Assembly (NCBI RefSeq): GCF_030538495.1
Contig: NZ_JAUNTW010000002.1
Span: 186,001 to 250,000, forward strand
Direction of reading: 5' to 3'
DNA from: Paracoccus sp. (in: a-proteobacteria)
GTDB lineage: Bacteria > Pseudomonadota > Alphaproteobacteria > Rhodobacterales > Rhodobacteraceae
DNA: 64,000 nucleotides
Shown here in pieces: positions 35,225-43,841 of this stretch (position 1 is the stretch's first letter; every line of letters starts with the position of its first letter). A model generated the notes under the pieces. It searched no databases and was not told the DNA's origin. It saw nothing but the letters and a program-made list of their open reading frames with translations. The translations under genes and the position numbers were made by a program.

Positions 35225-35458
35225 ATGACCGGCAATCTTGGCCATACCGCTCAACGCCGCCGCCGCACCGCCAACCCGATGGCGCGCTATGACGCCCTGC
35301 CCCAGCCGCTGCGCCGGTGGATGGCGGATGCCGCGCTGCCGTGGTCGGCCACGTCCTGCCTGCGCCTGTGGCAGCGCGCGCAGCAACGCGGCACCAACCC
35401 GACCGAAGCCCTGAACCGCGCCCAAGCAAACGCCCTGCGCCGCGAACGCCGGTTCTGA
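35225..35458 (+). CDS. DUF6525-like small protein
   Basis: 77 residues, basic (about 15 arginines). MARYDALPQPLRRWMADAALPWSATSCLRLWQRA matches small proteins seen in many Rhodobacteraceae genomes and called DUF6525; no function is known. The AT-rich stretch at 35176-35210 before it (TTGATATAGTATTACATAACG) is the likely promoter region. A copy of the dispersed hairpin-tail repeat starts 11 bases after its stop and probably acts as its terminator. Confidence 0.72.
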   Translation: MTGNLGHTAQRRRRTANPMARYDALPQPLRRWMADAALPWSATSCLRLWQRAQQRGTNPTEALNRAQANALRRERRF

Positions 35459-35468
35459 ATGGACAGCG

Positions 35469-35518
35469 CCGGGGGCTACGCGCCCCCGGACCCTGCGGGA
35501 TATTTAAGCACAGAAGAT
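35469..35518 (+). repeat. Dispersed hairpin-tail repeat, copy A
   Basis: A GC hairpin, CCGGGGGC-tacgc-GCCCCCGG (35469-35489), is followed by a tail reading CCCTGCGGGATATTTAAGC then ACAGAAGAT. The same tail is seen at 52585, 58604 and, altered, at 35899. Here it lies 11 bases after the DUF6525 gene. Confidence 0.85.
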
Positions 35519-35531
35519 AAAGCCGACGCGC

Positions 35532-35894
35532 CTAACCCAAGCCCGTTTCGCGTAAGTAATGCCGGACCGCATCCGCGACATGTCGAAACCGGTCCCCGCC
35601 CAGATGTTTGCCGCCATACCAACGGGTGACAATAATCACATGATCCCGCAATTCCGCGCGTTCGATCATCTGCAAGATCAACGCCCCCGCCCCGGTTTCG
35701 CCATCATCATCGCGCGCCGGTTCACCCGACAGCACCGCCGCCCAACTGTGATGCGTCGCCTTTGCAAAGCGTTTATTCGCACGCAATTCCGCAATCAATG
35801 CCGCCACCTGCGCGGGGTTCGATGCGGGCGCACCCGACACCGCATAGCGTGACCCGCGATCGGAAATGATCTTATCAAAGACGCGCAGGTTCAT
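35532..35894 (-). CDS. IMPACT/YigZ-family protein (UPF0029)
   Basis: 120 residues if started at the ATG at 35894. A TTG at 35912 in the same frame would add six residues, but those lie in a repeat copy and overlap the ampD stop. Residues include SDRGSRYAVSGAPASN, ATHHSWAAVLSGEPARDDDGETGAG and VIIVTRWYGGKHLGGDRFRH, the signature of the IMPACT N-terminal domain. YigZ proteins have a second C-terminal domain, absent here, so this is the single-domain form. Function in bacteria is unclear. Its ribosome-binding site (AGAAG) appears to be supplied by the repeat. Confidence 0.8.
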   Translation of the reverse strand: MNLRVFDKIISDRGSRYAVSGAPASNPAQVAALIAELRANKRFAKATHHSWAAVLSGEPARDDDGETGAGALILQMIERAELRDHVIIVTRWYGGKHLGGDRFRHVADAVRHYLRETGLG

Positions 35895-35898
35895 CGGT

Positions 35899-35958
35899 AT
35901 CTTCTGTGTCAAAATATCCTGGGGGAGTCGCCTTCAGGCGACGGGGGCAACGCCCCCT
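35899..35958 (-). repeat. Dispersed hairpin-tail repeat, copy D, overlapping the ampD 3' end
   Basis: Read on the minus strand: GGGGGC-gtt-GCCCCC hairpin, a second hairpin GTCGCC-tgaa-GGCGAC, then CTCCCCCAGGATATTTTGAC and ACAGAAGAT. It codes for the last residues of AmpD and its TGA stop, and its end supplies AGAAG ahead of the IMPACT-domain gene. Confidence 0.75.
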
Positions 35959-36607
35959 GACCCGCTTGATATTCAAAGCCGACCTGATGGTCCGCGACCC
36001 AAGCCGCCGCGCGGCGGTCCTGTTCGGTTTCGGCCCCCGCGCCCCAGGGGCGAAAGCGCAACCGAAACGCCGCCAGCCGCATATCAGCCGGTGCGTCCGG
36101 GTAACCAATTGCGGTCAGGCTGTCGGCCAGAGGGCGATCCGCGCCCGGCCCCGACCACAGCGCCAGCCCCTGACGCGCTAAGCGTTCCCAATCAAATCGC
36201 GGGCCGGGGTCGCATTTACGCGTGGGGGCCAGATCGGAATGGGCGATCACCCCCTTGGGGCCGATGCCCCACCGGCTCATCATCCCGCGCAGCAGATCGG
36301 TTAATGCATCCATCTGCGCGGCAGCAAAAGGACGGTCGCCGGGATTGGCTATTTCAATCCCAATGCTGCGGGAATTGACGTCATCCTGACCGCGCCACGA
36401 TCCGGCACCGGCATGCCATGCGCGGCGATCCTCGGGAACCAATTGCTCAACCGCACCGGTTTCGTCGATCAGGTAATGGGCGCTGACCTCGGCCTCGGGG
36501 TCGCAGAGGCGCGCGCGGGCTGATGCCGCATCCGCCATGCCGGTATAGTGCAGCACGATCAGGCTGGGCCGCTGGCCCCGCCGGTCGCCATGGTTCGGGC
36601 TGATCAC
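35909..36607 (-). CDS. ampD: N-acetylmuramoyl-L-alanine amidase (AmpD family)
   Basis: 232 residues. The zinc amidase_2 core is visible: LIVLHYTGMADA (first His), AWHAGAGSW (second) and HSDLAPTRKCDPGPRFDWERL (third His and Asp). It cleaves the stem peptide from anhydromuropeptides in wall recycling, in the cytoplasm. The last roughly 15 codons (GQGALPP, SPEGD, SPRIF) are read through an intergenic repeat copy, including the stop, so the natural C-terminus has been replaced. It overlaps the downstream lipoprotein-gene stop (ATGA 36604-36607). Confidence 0.92.
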   Translation of the reverse strand: MISPNHGDRRGQRPSLIVLHYTGMADAASARARLCDPEAEVSAHYLIDETGAVEQLVPEDRRAWHAGAGSWRGQDDVNSRSIGIEIANPGDRPFAAAQMDALTDLLRGMMSRWGIGPKGVIAHSDLAPTRKCDPGPRFDWERLARQGLALWSGPGADRPLADSLTAIGYPDAPADMRLAAFRLRFRPWGAGAETEQDRRAAAWVADHQVGFEYQAGQGALPPSPEGDSPRIF

Positions 36608-36882
36608 AGCGGCGCGTCACCCGCCGCGGGTTGAGGCGCGCGCCAGCGAACCGGCGCGGGCGGCACGGGGTTTTGCCCCGCAATATCCGCCGCCGTGGGG
36701 GCATAGAACGGACGCGCCACCGGAATGACCTGCGACGGCACCGTGGTGCCGGTCAGGGCCGCTTCGCGCGCGATTTTATACTGACCATAAGCGTCGCCGC
36801 CCATCTGGTAATTCGGGTTCATCCCGCTGTGGGCGCCGCAACCGGCAACGGCCAGCACACCCAAAATCATCACGCCGCGCAT
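36604..36882 (-). CDS. Small lipoprotein, hypothetical
   Basis: 92 residues with a lipoprotein signal (MRGVMILGVLAVAGCG; lipobox LAVAGC, cysteine 15). The mature part is proline-rich (ARPFYAPTAADIAGQNPVPPAP). Sorted to the outer membrane is likely, as there is no aspartate after the cysteine. It precedes ampD in an operon (ATGA overlap), so a wall-related role is possible but not shown. No family recognised. Confidence 0.75.
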   Translation of the reverse strand: MRGVMILGVLAVAGCGAHSGMNPNYQMGGDAYGQYKIAREAALTGTTVPSQVIPVARPFYAPTAADIAGQNPVPPAPVRWRAPQPAAGDAPL

Positions 36883-36907
36883 ATCGCCCCCCTAGTTTCG
36901 CCTGATC

Positions 36908-38389
36908 TTACCACCAACGATCCGGCTTGGCCACAAAACCCGCCGCGCGTTCCAGCACGCTGGCCTGATTCAGCAGATCGCCTTCTTCGAACGGGCGGCC
37001 GAACAGTTGCATCCCCAGCGGCAGACCCTTGGCGTCCAGCCCCATCGGGACCGAGATCCCCGGCAGACCCGCAAGGTTCAGCGTCACCGTGAACACGTCG
37101 TTCAGATACATCTGCACCGGATCGTGGCTGTCGGATGCGCCGATGGCAAAGGCCGATGACGGCGTGGCGGGTGCCAGAATCGCGTCAATGCCGCTGTCGA
37201 ATGCCTGTTCAAAGTCGCGCTTGATCAGCGCCCGCACCTTGCGCGCGCGGTTGTAATACGCGTCATAGAACCCCGCCGACAGAACATAGGTGCCGATGAT
37301 GATGCGGCGCTGAACCTCGGGGCCGAACCCTTGGGCGCGGGTTTTTTCATACATATCGACGATGCCGTCACCGGCGCCCAGCGTCGCGCGATGCCCGTAA
37401 CGCACCCCGTCATAACGCGCCAGATTCGACGATGCTTCGGCCAAGGCCACAACGTAATAGGCTGGCAGCGCGTATTTCGTATGCGGCAGGCTGATGTCCA
37501 CGATTTCTGCGCCCGCATCGCGCAGCATATCCGCGCCCTTGCGCCACAGCGCGTCGATGTCATCGGGCATCCCGTCAACGCGGTATTCACGCGGAATCCC
37601 GATGCGTTTGCCGCGAATGTCGCCGGTCAGGGCGGCTTCGAAATCCGGCACAGCAATGTCGGCACTGGTCGAATCCATCGGATCGACCGAGGCCATGGCG
37701 CCCAGCATGATCGCCGCGTCGCGCACCGATTTGGTCATCGGCCCCGCCTGATCCAGCGAGCTGGCATAGGCGATGATCCCCCACCGGCTGACCCGGCCAT
37801 AGGTCGGCTTCAGGCCCACGGTGCCGGTAAAGGCCGCCGGTTCGCGGATCGACCCGCCGGTATCGGTGCCGGTCGCGGCCAGACACAGATCCGCAGCCAC
37901 GGCCGCCGCCGACCCGCCCGACGATCCGCCCGGCGTCAGTTGCGTGTCGCCGTCGCGCCACGGGTTCACGGCAGGGCCATAGACGCTGTTTTCATTGGCC
38001 GAACCCATGGCGAATTCGTCCTGGTTCAGCTTGCCCAGCATGACCGCACCCGCATCCCACAGGTTTTTGGTCACGGTCGATTCATATTCGGGACGGAATC
38101 CCTGCAAAATGCGGCTGGCGGCCTGCGTCGGCACGCCTTGGACGCAAAAGTTATCCTTGATCCCCACAGGGATGCCGGTCATCGCCACGCCGTCACCGGC
38201 ACGGATGCGGGCATCGGCGGCGCGGGCCATGTCCTGCGCCTTATCGGCGGTCATGTGAACAAAGGCGTTCAGCGCCCCGGCCCCGTCAATCGCGGTCAGG
38301 CAGGCATCGGTCAATTCAACGGCGGTGACATCCCCACGGCGCAGCGCGTCGCGCGCATCCGCAATCGTCAGTTTATTCAGATCGGTCAT
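36908..38389 (-). CDS. gatA: Aspartyl/glutamyl-tRNA amidotransferase subunit A
   Basis: 493 residues. The amidase catalytic triad is visible: lysine in [10 protein letters not shown] (about 78), the cis-serine in [16 protein letters not shown] and the serine in [12 protein letters not shown]. As part of GatCAB it releases ammonia from glutamine to convert Glu-tRNA-Gln and Asp-tRNA-Asn. gatC precedes it with a 4-base overlap; gatB is not in the window. Cytoplasmic. Confidence 0.97.
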   Translation of the reverse strand: MTDLNKLTIADARDALRRGDVTAVELTDACLTAIDGAGALNAFVHMTADKAQDMARAADARIRAGDGVAMTGIPVGIKDNFCVQGVPTQAASRILQGFRPEYESTVTKNLWDAGAVMLGKLNQDEFAMGSANENSVYGPAVNPWRDGDTQLTPGGSSGGSAAAVAADLCLAATGTDTGGSIREPAAFTGTVGLKPTYGRVSRWGIIAYASSLDQAGPMTKSVRDAAIMLGAMASVDPMDSTSADIAVPDFEAALTGDIRGKRIGIPREYRVDGMPDDIDALWRKGADMLRDAGAEIVDISLPHTKYALPAYYVVALAEASSNLARYDGVRYGHRATLGAGDGIVDMYEKTRAQGFGPEVQRRIIIGTYVLSAGFYDAYYNRARKVRALIKRDFEQAFDSGIDAILAPATPSSAFAIGASDSHDPVQMYLNDVFTVTLNLAGLPGISVPMGLDAKGLPLGMQLFGRPFEEGDLLNQASVLERAAGFVAKPDRWW

Positions 38390-38673
38390 TCCACCACCTT
38401 TGGCACAGCAAAGAATCCCTCGCGCGCGTCGGGCGCATTGGCCAGAACCTGCGCCTGAGCGCCACCCGCCGTCACCTGATCATCGCGCCGTTTCAGCCGC
38501 ATGGGTGTGACGCCGGTCATGGGTTCGACGCCGTCGACATCCACTTCGTTCAGCTGTTCCATGAAATGCAGGATGCCGTTGATTTCATTGGCAAGCGCCG
38601 GCAAAGCGGCAGGGTCAACCGCGATGCGCGCCAGATGCGCGACCTTGCGGGCCTGATCCTCGGTGATGGACAT
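38386..38673 (-). CDS. gatC: Aspartyl/glutamyl-tRNA amidotransferase subunit C
   Basis: 95 residues: [20 protein letters not shown], then a helix pair and the [16 protein letters not shown] pattern typical of GatC. It wraps around GatA and GatB to hold the enzyme together. It starts the gatCA operon, ATGA-coupled to gatA. Confidence 0.94.
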   Translation of the reverse strand: MSITEDQARKVAHLARIAVDPAALPALANEINGILHFMEQLNEVDVDGVEPMTGVTPMRLKRRDDQVTAGGAQAQVLANAPDAREGFFAVPKVVE

Positions 38674-38742
38674 GACGTTTCCTTTCGTTGACCCCGCGTT
38701 TACAGGCGCGCGCGCGGTATCGCAAGGCTAAGGCGAGGGCAA

Positions 38743-38768
38743 AACGGCACCCCGGCGGGGGTGCCGTT
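38743..38768 (-). terminator. Rho-independent terminator of the 38777 gene
   Basis: AACGGCACCCC (38743-38753) pairs perfectly with GGGGTGCCGTT (38758-38768) around four bases. On the minus strand the stem is followed by TTTTG. It lies just past the stop at 38777. Confidence 0.88.
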
Positions 38769-38776
38769 CGCGCCCA

Positions 38777-39547
38777 TCAGCGGGCGGTTTCGCGGATGAC
38801 GTCGCCGCTGCGGTTCAGTTCCAGCCGGACGGTTTCGCCCTGCGGGTTAGTGGCGTCAACGGTGGCGCGGCCTCGGTTCTGCTGCACGGTGCCAAGGTTC
38901 GAATAACCGGCGTCCTGCAAACGCTGAACGACGGCGGCGGTGTCGAAATCGGCGCGCATCTGGCGTTCGCCCCGATCGCCGCGTTCGCCCCGGTCACCGC
39001 GCGGGCCACGGTCGCCGCGCTTACCGGCATGGTCTTTGCCGCCATGGCCGCGCATCTCGCGGCGGTCATCATCGCCGCGGGCAAAGCGCATCACCCGCCC
39101 CGCATCGTCAAACATCGCGCGGATCTTCTGGCCCGAGCCGTCAACGCCGCGCAACCCGAACCCCTGATCGCCCAAACCCACAGCGTTGATCACGCTGAAC
39201 TGAGCGTAAATATCCGCGTCCCGCACGGTTTGCGGCAGAAGCTGCGTCAGGGCAAAGTCGGGCATCGCGCCCTCGCCCGCGTCAATGCCGCGCAGCGCGC
39301 CGTCGCGCGACACAATCGCGGTCACGGCGGTGTCATCGGCCAGCGTGCCGGTCAGGCGGCGGTCGCCCCGGCGGGTGGTGTCGTCGCCCGTCACGGTCAG
39401 GCCCAGCACGGTCAGTTGCGACGGCAGCGCCGTGGTTTGGCTCTGCGCCGGTGCGGGGGCCGGAATCACCGGTGCGGTTTGCGCGAATGCGGTGCCAGCA
39501 ACAGCGATGATCAGGGCGGCGGTGCCTGCGATGTGTTTCATGCTCAT
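38777..39547 (-). CDS. Secreted PepSY-like protein with a collagen-like Gly-X-Y tract
   Basis: 256 residues from the ATG at 39547 (AAGGAAAAGAC precedes it). Residues 3-24 form a signal peptide (HIAGTAALIIAVAGTAFAQ), so the protein is periplasmic or secreted. A proline/alanine stretch follows, then two regions: LTVLGLTVTGDDTTRRGDRR and a C-terminal region (LQDAGYSNLGTVQQNRGRA, DATNPQGETVRLELNRSGD) with the character of PepSY domains. Between them, about 160-200, a charged Gly-X-Y tract (GKRGDRGPRGDRGER) is collagen-like. Function unknown. It is divergent from a PepSY/two-component operon (39672-41953) and may be its target or ligand. Confidence 0.7.
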   Translation of the reverse strand: MSMKHIAGTAALIIAVAGTAFAQTAPVIPAPAPAQSQTTALPSQLTVLGLTVTGDDTTRRGDRRLTGTLADDTAVTAIVSRDGALRGIDAGEGAMPDFALTQLLPQTVRDADIYAQFSVINAVGLGDQGFGLRGVDGSGQKIRAMFDDAGRVMRFARGDDDRREMRGHGGKDHAGKRGDRGPRGDRGERGDRGERQMRADFDTAAVVQRLQDAGYSNLGTVQQNRGRATVDATNPQGETVRLELNRSGDVIRETAR

Positions 39548-39671
39548 GTCTTTTCCTTTTTCGGTTTTGGCCCTGTCTGGGCCGGACGAATCGCTTTTAC
39601 GAAACGACAACCGAATGAATCGCCAATATCCTGTTAGGGTTTCGTTTGGTTTTTCGTGCCATAATGGCGGC

Positions 39672-39995
39672 ATGTTACGCGCAATTGTGATTCTGTTGGC
39701 CGTTTTTCTTGCCCCGCCACTGGCGGCGCAGGATGGGTGGGATCATGCGTTCCGGCCTCTGCCCTTTCACGACGCGGCGGTGCGGGTGACGGCGCGGTAT
39801 CAGGGGCGCTTGATTGCGGCAGCGCCCAAACCGCCAACCCCGGACGAAATGGAACTGGGCGCACAACTGGTTTACGAATTCCGCCTGCTGACCCCTGCGC
39901 GGCATCTGCTGGTGATCCGCATGGACGCCCGCGACGGGCGGTTTCTGGATGTAGCCGGTCAGGGCCAGCTTCAGGCACGACGCAAAGGAACATAA
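39672..39995 (+). CDS. Small periplasmic PepSY-like protein preceding a two-component system
   Basis: 107 residues with signal peptide 1-19 (MLRAIVILLAVFLAPPLAAQ). The rest (YQGRLIAAAPKPPTPDEMELGAQLVYEFRLLTPARHLLVIRMDARDG, shown in parts: RYQGRLIAAAP and LVIRMDARDGRFLDVAG) has the pattern of PepSY domains, which often occur next to two-component systems and may modulate the sensor in the periplasm. Its TAA stop is followed immediately by the ATG of the response regulator, so it is the first gene of the operon. The start choice (39672) rests on the signal peptide; the ribosome-binding site is weak. Confidence 0.72.
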   Translation: MLRAIVILLAVFLAPPLAAQDGWDHAFRPLPFHDAAVRVTARYQGRLIAAAPKPPTPDEMELGAQLVYEFRLLTPARHLLVIRMDARDGRFLDVAGQGQLQARRKGT

Positions 39996-40658
39996 ATGCG
40001 CGCTTTGATTGTTGAGGATGATCCGGTTCTGGCCGGGCAATTGGCGGATGCGATGCGCGCGGCGGGCTTTGTCACCGATCACGCGGATGACGGCGAACAG
40101 GGTGAATTTCTGGGCGCGACGGAAACCTATGACGTGGCGATCTTGGATCTGGGCCTGCCGGGGATGCCGGGATTGCAGGTGCTGACCCGCTGGCGCGATC
40201 AGGGGGTGACCATGCCGGTTCTGATCCTGACCGCCCGCGGCGATTGGAGCGATAAGGTCGCAGGTTTCCGCGCGGGCGCCGATGATTACGCCGTCAAACC
40301 CTTTCGTCTGGACGAAGTGGTTCTGCGCGCGCAAACCCTGATCCGGCGGGCGGCGGGGCATGTGCGCCCGGTCATTCCGGCGGGGCGGCTGCAACTGGAC
40401 AGCCAGTTAGGGGTGATCACGCTGGACGGCATGGCGCTGAAACTGACGGCGTTTGAAGCGCGGATCATGGCCTATCTGATCCACCATCAGAACCGCGTGG
40501 TCAGCCGCACCGAATTATCCGAACATTTGTATCAGGCCGACACCGACCGCGATTTCAAATCCATCGAGGTGGTGATCGGCCGCCTGCGCCGCAAAGTGGG
40601 CGACGGCGTGATCGAAACCCGCCGGGGCGAAGGTTACATCCTGCGGTCGGGGGCCTGA
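39996..40658 (+). CDS. OmpR/PhoB-family response regulator
   Basis: 220 residues. The receiver domain has the acidic pair EDD (7-9), phospho-acceptor D51 in ILDLGLPG, and K101 in YAVKPF. The C-terminal winged helix (about 125-220, ALKLTAFEARIMAYLIHHQNR; IEVVIGRLRRKVGDGVIETRRGEGY) binds DNA. Receives phosphate from the sensor kinase encoded next (TGATG overlap). PhoP-like by gene order (RR then HK with PepSY protein), but the target genes are unknown; the divergent collagen-like gene is the obvious candidate. Confidence 0.93.
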   Translation: MRALIVEDDPVLAGQLADAMRAAGFVTDHADDGEQGEFLGATETYDVAILDLGLPGMPGLQVLTRWRDQGVTMPVLILTARGDWSDKVAGFRAGADDYAVKPFRLDEVVLRAQTLIRRAAGHVRPVIPAGRLQLDSQLGVITLDGMALKLTAFEARIMAYLIHHQNRVVSRTELSEHLYQADTDRDFKSIEVVIGRLRRKVGDGVIETRRGEGYILRSGA

Positions 40659-41953
40659 TGCGGTCGATCCGGGGGCGGCTGTTGATCCTTGGCGGGGTGT
40701 GGCTGGCGGTCGCGCTGATGGCCGCGTTTCTGGTGATTGCTGGGCTGTTGGAACGGTTTGTGACCGCCCGCTTTGACGCGGAAATGGAGGCGGCGGCGGA
40801 TGGGCTGATGGTGGCGCTGAACGCGCAGGGTGGAGCGGTTGCGCTGACCCATTCGCCCGATGATCCGCGCTTTTCGCTGCCCTTCAGCGGCTGGTATTGG
40901 CAGGTCGCGGCGGATGACCGGGTGGTGGCGCGGTCCGCGTCTTTGCTGGATGGGCAGCTCAGCGGGCCTGAGGGGGAATACAGCGGCGGCACCGGCGCGG
41001 GGTCGGATGGTGCGGCGCTGCGGGTGCTGCGGCGTCAGGTGACGATCCCCGACAGCGACGCGGTGATTGCCCTGACCGTCACCGCGCCGCAGTCCGACAT
41101 CCGCGACAGCCTGCGCCAGATTATCCCAACCTTGGCCGCAGCCTTGGCGGTTTTGGGCATCGGGCTGGCACTGGCCAGCGTCATTCAGGTGACCGCGGGC
41201 TTGCGCAGTCTGGACCGGGTGCAGGCCGATCTGCGCGCCGTGCGGGCGGGCGCGCGCGACCGGCTGGCGCTGCCCGATGTGTCCGAACTGCGCCCGCTGA
41301 CCACCGAAATCAACGCCGCTCTGGATCAGAACACCGAATTGCTGACCCGATCCCGCCAGCATCTGGGCAATCTGGCCCATTCGCTGAAAACGCCCTTGGC
41401 GGCGCTGTCGAATGAATTGCCGCCCGGCGATCCGGGGCAGGCGCTGATTGCGCGGATGGATCGGCTGATCGGCTGGCACCTGCGGCGCGCACGCAGTTCC
41501 GGCGCGGCGGTATTGGGGCAACGAACGCCGGTGCGCCCGGTGATCGACGACATTCTGATGGTGCTGCGTTGGCCGATGCAGGATCGCGGCATGACCGCCG
41601 AAGTCATCTGCACGGGCGACGTGACCTTTCCGGGCGAGCGTCAGGATCTGGACGAAATCATCGGCAATCTGTGCGAAAACGCCGCGAAATGGGGGCGCAG
41701 CCGGTTGCGCATCACCGCCACGAATACAGCCCTGAAAATCGAAGATGACGGCCCCGGCCTGCCCCCCGAATCCGCCGCGCAGGCGATGACACGCGGCGCG
41801 CGGCTGGACGAACACGGCCCGCCCGGCACCGGGCTGGGGCTGGCGATTGTCGCCGATCTGGCCGCGCTTCATGGGGGCGAATTGCGGCTGGAGCGGTCCG
41901 ATCTGGGCGGGCTTTCAGCGGTTGTGACATGGCCTAGGCCCAGATCAGCTTAG
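40658..41953 (+). CDS. Sensor histidine kinase (PhoQ-like layout)
   Basis: 431 residues, inner membrane. Transmembrane helices near 8-30 (LLILGGVWLAVALMAAFLV) and 150-172 (LAAALAVLGIGLALASVI) flank a periplasmic sensor of about 120 residues. After a HAMP-like linker come the phospho-acceptor histidine in LAHSLKTPLAAL (about H241), the N-box NLCENAAKWGRS, the G1 box DDGPGLPPE and G2 GTGLGLAIV. Ligand unknown. Its 3' end overlaps the convergent LysE-type gene by 20 bases. Confidence 0.93.
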   Translation: MRSIRGRLLILGGVWLAVALMAAFLVIAGLLERFVTARFDAEMEAAADGLMVALNAQGGAVALTHSPDDPRFSLPFSGWYWQVAADDRVVARSASLLDGQLSGPEGEYSGGTGAGSDGAALRVLRRQVTIPDSDAVIALTVTAPQSDIRDSLRQIIPTLAAALAVLGIGLALASVIQVTAGLRSLDRVQADLRAVRAGARDRLALPDVSELRPLTTEINAALDQNTELLTRSRQHLGNLAHSLKTPLAALSNELPPGDPGQALIARMDRLIGWHLRRARSSGAAVLGQRTPVRPVIDDILMVLRWPMQDRGMTAEVICTGDVTFPGERQDLDEIIGNLCENAAKWGRSRLRITATNTALKIEDDGPGLPPESAAQAMTRGARLDEHGPPGTGLGLAIVADLAALHGGELRLERSDLGGLSAVVTWPRPRSA

Positions 41954-42527
41954 CCGCAATCAGCCACATGACTGCGCCCACCGCCGCATCCAGCACCTGC
42001 CACGCGCGGGGCTGGCGAAACAGCGGCTGCAACAGGCGCGCGCCATAGCCCAGACCAAAGAAAAACACGAATGACCCCGTCATCGCCCCGGCGGCAAAGA
42101 CCCAACGATCCGGCATCTGCGCCGCGATGCTGCCCAGCAAAACCACGGTATCCAGATACACATGCGGGTTCAGCCAGGTCAGCGCCGCAATGGTCATCAG
42201 CGACGTGGTCAGGCTGGTGACGCTGCCCGAGGCCTCCAGCGACTGGCCGCCGCGCCACGCCGCCAGAAACGACCGCGCGCCATAGGCCAGCAAAAACGCG
42301 GCCCCACCCCACCGCATCGCGGGGATGATCCACGGGATCGCGCGTTCCAGCCCCGCCATTCCGGCGACGCCCAAGCCAATCAGAAACGCATCCGACACGG
42401 CACAGAACAGGCAGATCACAAACACATGCTGCCGCAGCAACCCCTGTTTCAGGACAAAGGCGTTCTGCGCGCCAATCGCCATGATCAGCGACAGCCCCGT
42501 TCCAAAACCTGACAAAAACGTGACCAT
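41934..42527 (-). CDS. LysE/ArgO-family amino-acid exporter
   Basis: 197 residues from the ATG at 42527 (GGGGGGC upstream). Six hydrophobic helices are visible; GTGLSLIMAIGAQNAFVLKQG at the N-terminus is the LysE-type motif, and WLNPHVYLDTVVLLGS and GSFVFFFGLGYGARLL are typical of ArgO. It exports basic amino acids such as arginine or lysine across the inner membrane. No LysG/ArgP regulator is beside it. Overlaps the kinase gene at its 3' end. Confidence 0.9.
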   Translation of the reverse strand: MVTFLSGFGTGLSLIMAIGAQNAFVLKQGLLRQHVFVICLFCAVSDAFLIGLGVAGMAGLERAIPWIIPAMRWGGAAFLLAYGARSFLAAWRGGQSLEASGSVTSLTTSLMTIAALTWLNPHVYLDTVVLLGSIAAQMPDRWVFAAGAMTGSFVFFFGLGYGARLLQPLFRQPRAWQVLDAAVGAVMWLIAAKLIWA

Positions 42528-42648
42528 GCGCCCCCCTATGACAATAACGGCGTTTATGCGCGTCATCGCGCGCCGGTGCAACGGGGCGCGGTCCCTTGCG
42601 CAGGCCGCAGTGCAAACCTAAATTGACGGCAAGCAAAAGGATCACGCC

Positions 42649-43020
42649 ATGTTCGCCATTCCCGGCACCGTCCCGGTCACCATCACCCCCGCCGCCGAAC
42701 GGCAGATCGCGCGCCTGATGGCGGGCAAAAACGCATTTGGCCTGCGCATCGGGCTGAAGAAAGGCGGCTGCGCGGGCATGGAATACACGATGGAGCTGGC
42801 CTCTGCCCCCGCCCCCAACGAAGAAGTCGTCGAACAGGGCGAAGCCCGCGTCATGATCGCCCCGATGGCGCAGATGTTTTTGTTCGGGACCGAAATTGAT
42901 TATGAAACCGGGCTGTTGGAATCCGGGTTCAAATTCCGCAATCCGAATGTCACCGATGCCTGCGGTTGCGGGGAATCGGTGACCTTTGAACCCTTGCAGG
43001 GCAGCCGCGTGGGGTCGTGA
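42649..43020 (+). CDS. HesB/IscA-family iron-sulfur cluster assembly protein
   Basis: 123 residues. The three cluster-binding cysteines are C41 (KKGGCAGMEY), C105 and C107 (DACGCGESV). A-type carriers receive a 2Fe-2S or 4Fe-4S cluster and pass it to apo-enzymes. No isc or suf genes are nearby. It is a single gene between the LysE exporter and tpiA; the ATG at 42649 is 28 bases after the minus-strand promoter region. Confidence 0.92.
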   Translation: MFAIPGTVPVTITPAAERQIARLMAGKNAFGLRIGLKKGGCAGMEYTMELASAPAPNEEVVEQGEARVMIAPMAQMFLFGTEIDYETGLLESGFKFRNPNVTDACGCGESVTFEPLQGSRVGS

Positions 43021-43094
43021 TGGCTGTTGGCGCTATCGCTGTTGCACGCGCGGGCCGGGGCTTTTAAGCCATCCCAAACCTTAGGAGGGATGAC

Positions 43095-43838
43095 ATGGCA
43101 CCGCGCAAACTGGCCGCTGGCAACTGGAAAATGAACGGAGATCTGGCGTCGCTGGATCAGATTGATGCACTGGTGGCGGCGCATGGCCGCGCGGGATGCG
43201 ACGTGCTGATCTGCCCGCCCGCGCTGTTGGTGCATCCGATGGCCGCGCGCGCCGGCAGCGCGATTGCAGTCGGCGGTCAGGATTGCCACGCCAAATCGTC
43301 GGGCGCGCATACGGGTGACATTGCCGCAGGTCAGTTGCGGGATGCGGGCGCGTCCTATGTCATCATCGGCCATTCCGAACGCCGCGCCGATCATGGCGAA
43401 ACCGATGCCGATGTCACGGCCAAGGCGCAGGCCGCGCATGACGCGGGTCTGATCGCGATTATCTGCGTCGGCGAAACCGAAGCGCAGCGCGATTCCGGCG
43501 ATACGCTGGACGTGATCGCGGGCCAGCTGACGGGCAGCATCCCGGCGGGCGCGACGGCGGCGAACACCGTGATCGCCTATGAACCCGTCTGGGCGATTGG
43601 CACCGGCCGCACCCCCACCACCGACCAAATCGCCGAGGTTCACGCCCTGATGCGCGCCCATCTGGATGGGCTGGTCGCGGATGCGGGGAATGTCAGCCTG
43701 CTCTATGGTGGCAGCGTAAAGCCCGACAACGCCGCGCCGATCTTTGCGCTGGCGAATGTGGACGGCGCACTGGTTGGCGGCGCCAGCCTGAAGGCCAGCG
43801 ATTTCGGCGCGATCATCACCGCCTTGGACGCGGCCTGA
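43095..43838 (+). CDS. tpiA: Triosephosphate isomerase
   Basis: 247 residues after a strong AGGAGGG. It interconverts dihydroxyacetone phosphate and glyceraldehyde-3-phosphate. N10 and K12 (GNWKMNG), the catalytic histidine in IIGHSERR (about 93), the catalytic glutamate in [11 protein letters not shown] and the phosphate-binding [10 protein letters not shown] are all present. Cytoplasmic, single gene, convergent with the lipoprotein gene of the Mla operon (three bases between stops). Confidence 0.97.
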   Translation: MAPRKLAAGNWKMNGDLASLDQIDALVAAHGRAGCDVLICPPALLVHPMAARAGSAIAVGGQDCHAKSSGAHTGDIAAGQLRDAGASYVIIGHSERRADHGETDADVTAKAQAAHDAGLIAIICVGETEAQRDSGDTLDVIAGQLTGSIPAGATAANTVIAYEPVWAIGTGRTPTTDQIAEVHALMRAHLDGLVADAGNVSLLYGGSVKPDNAAPIFALANVDGALVGGASLKASDFGAIITALDAA

Positions 43839-43841
43839 CCC

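Noticed and set aside
35895..35912. TTG start for the IMPACT-domain gene, giving six extra residues
   Set aside because: Those bases belong to the repeat tail and overlap the ampD stop; the ATG at 35894 matches the family N-terminus better.
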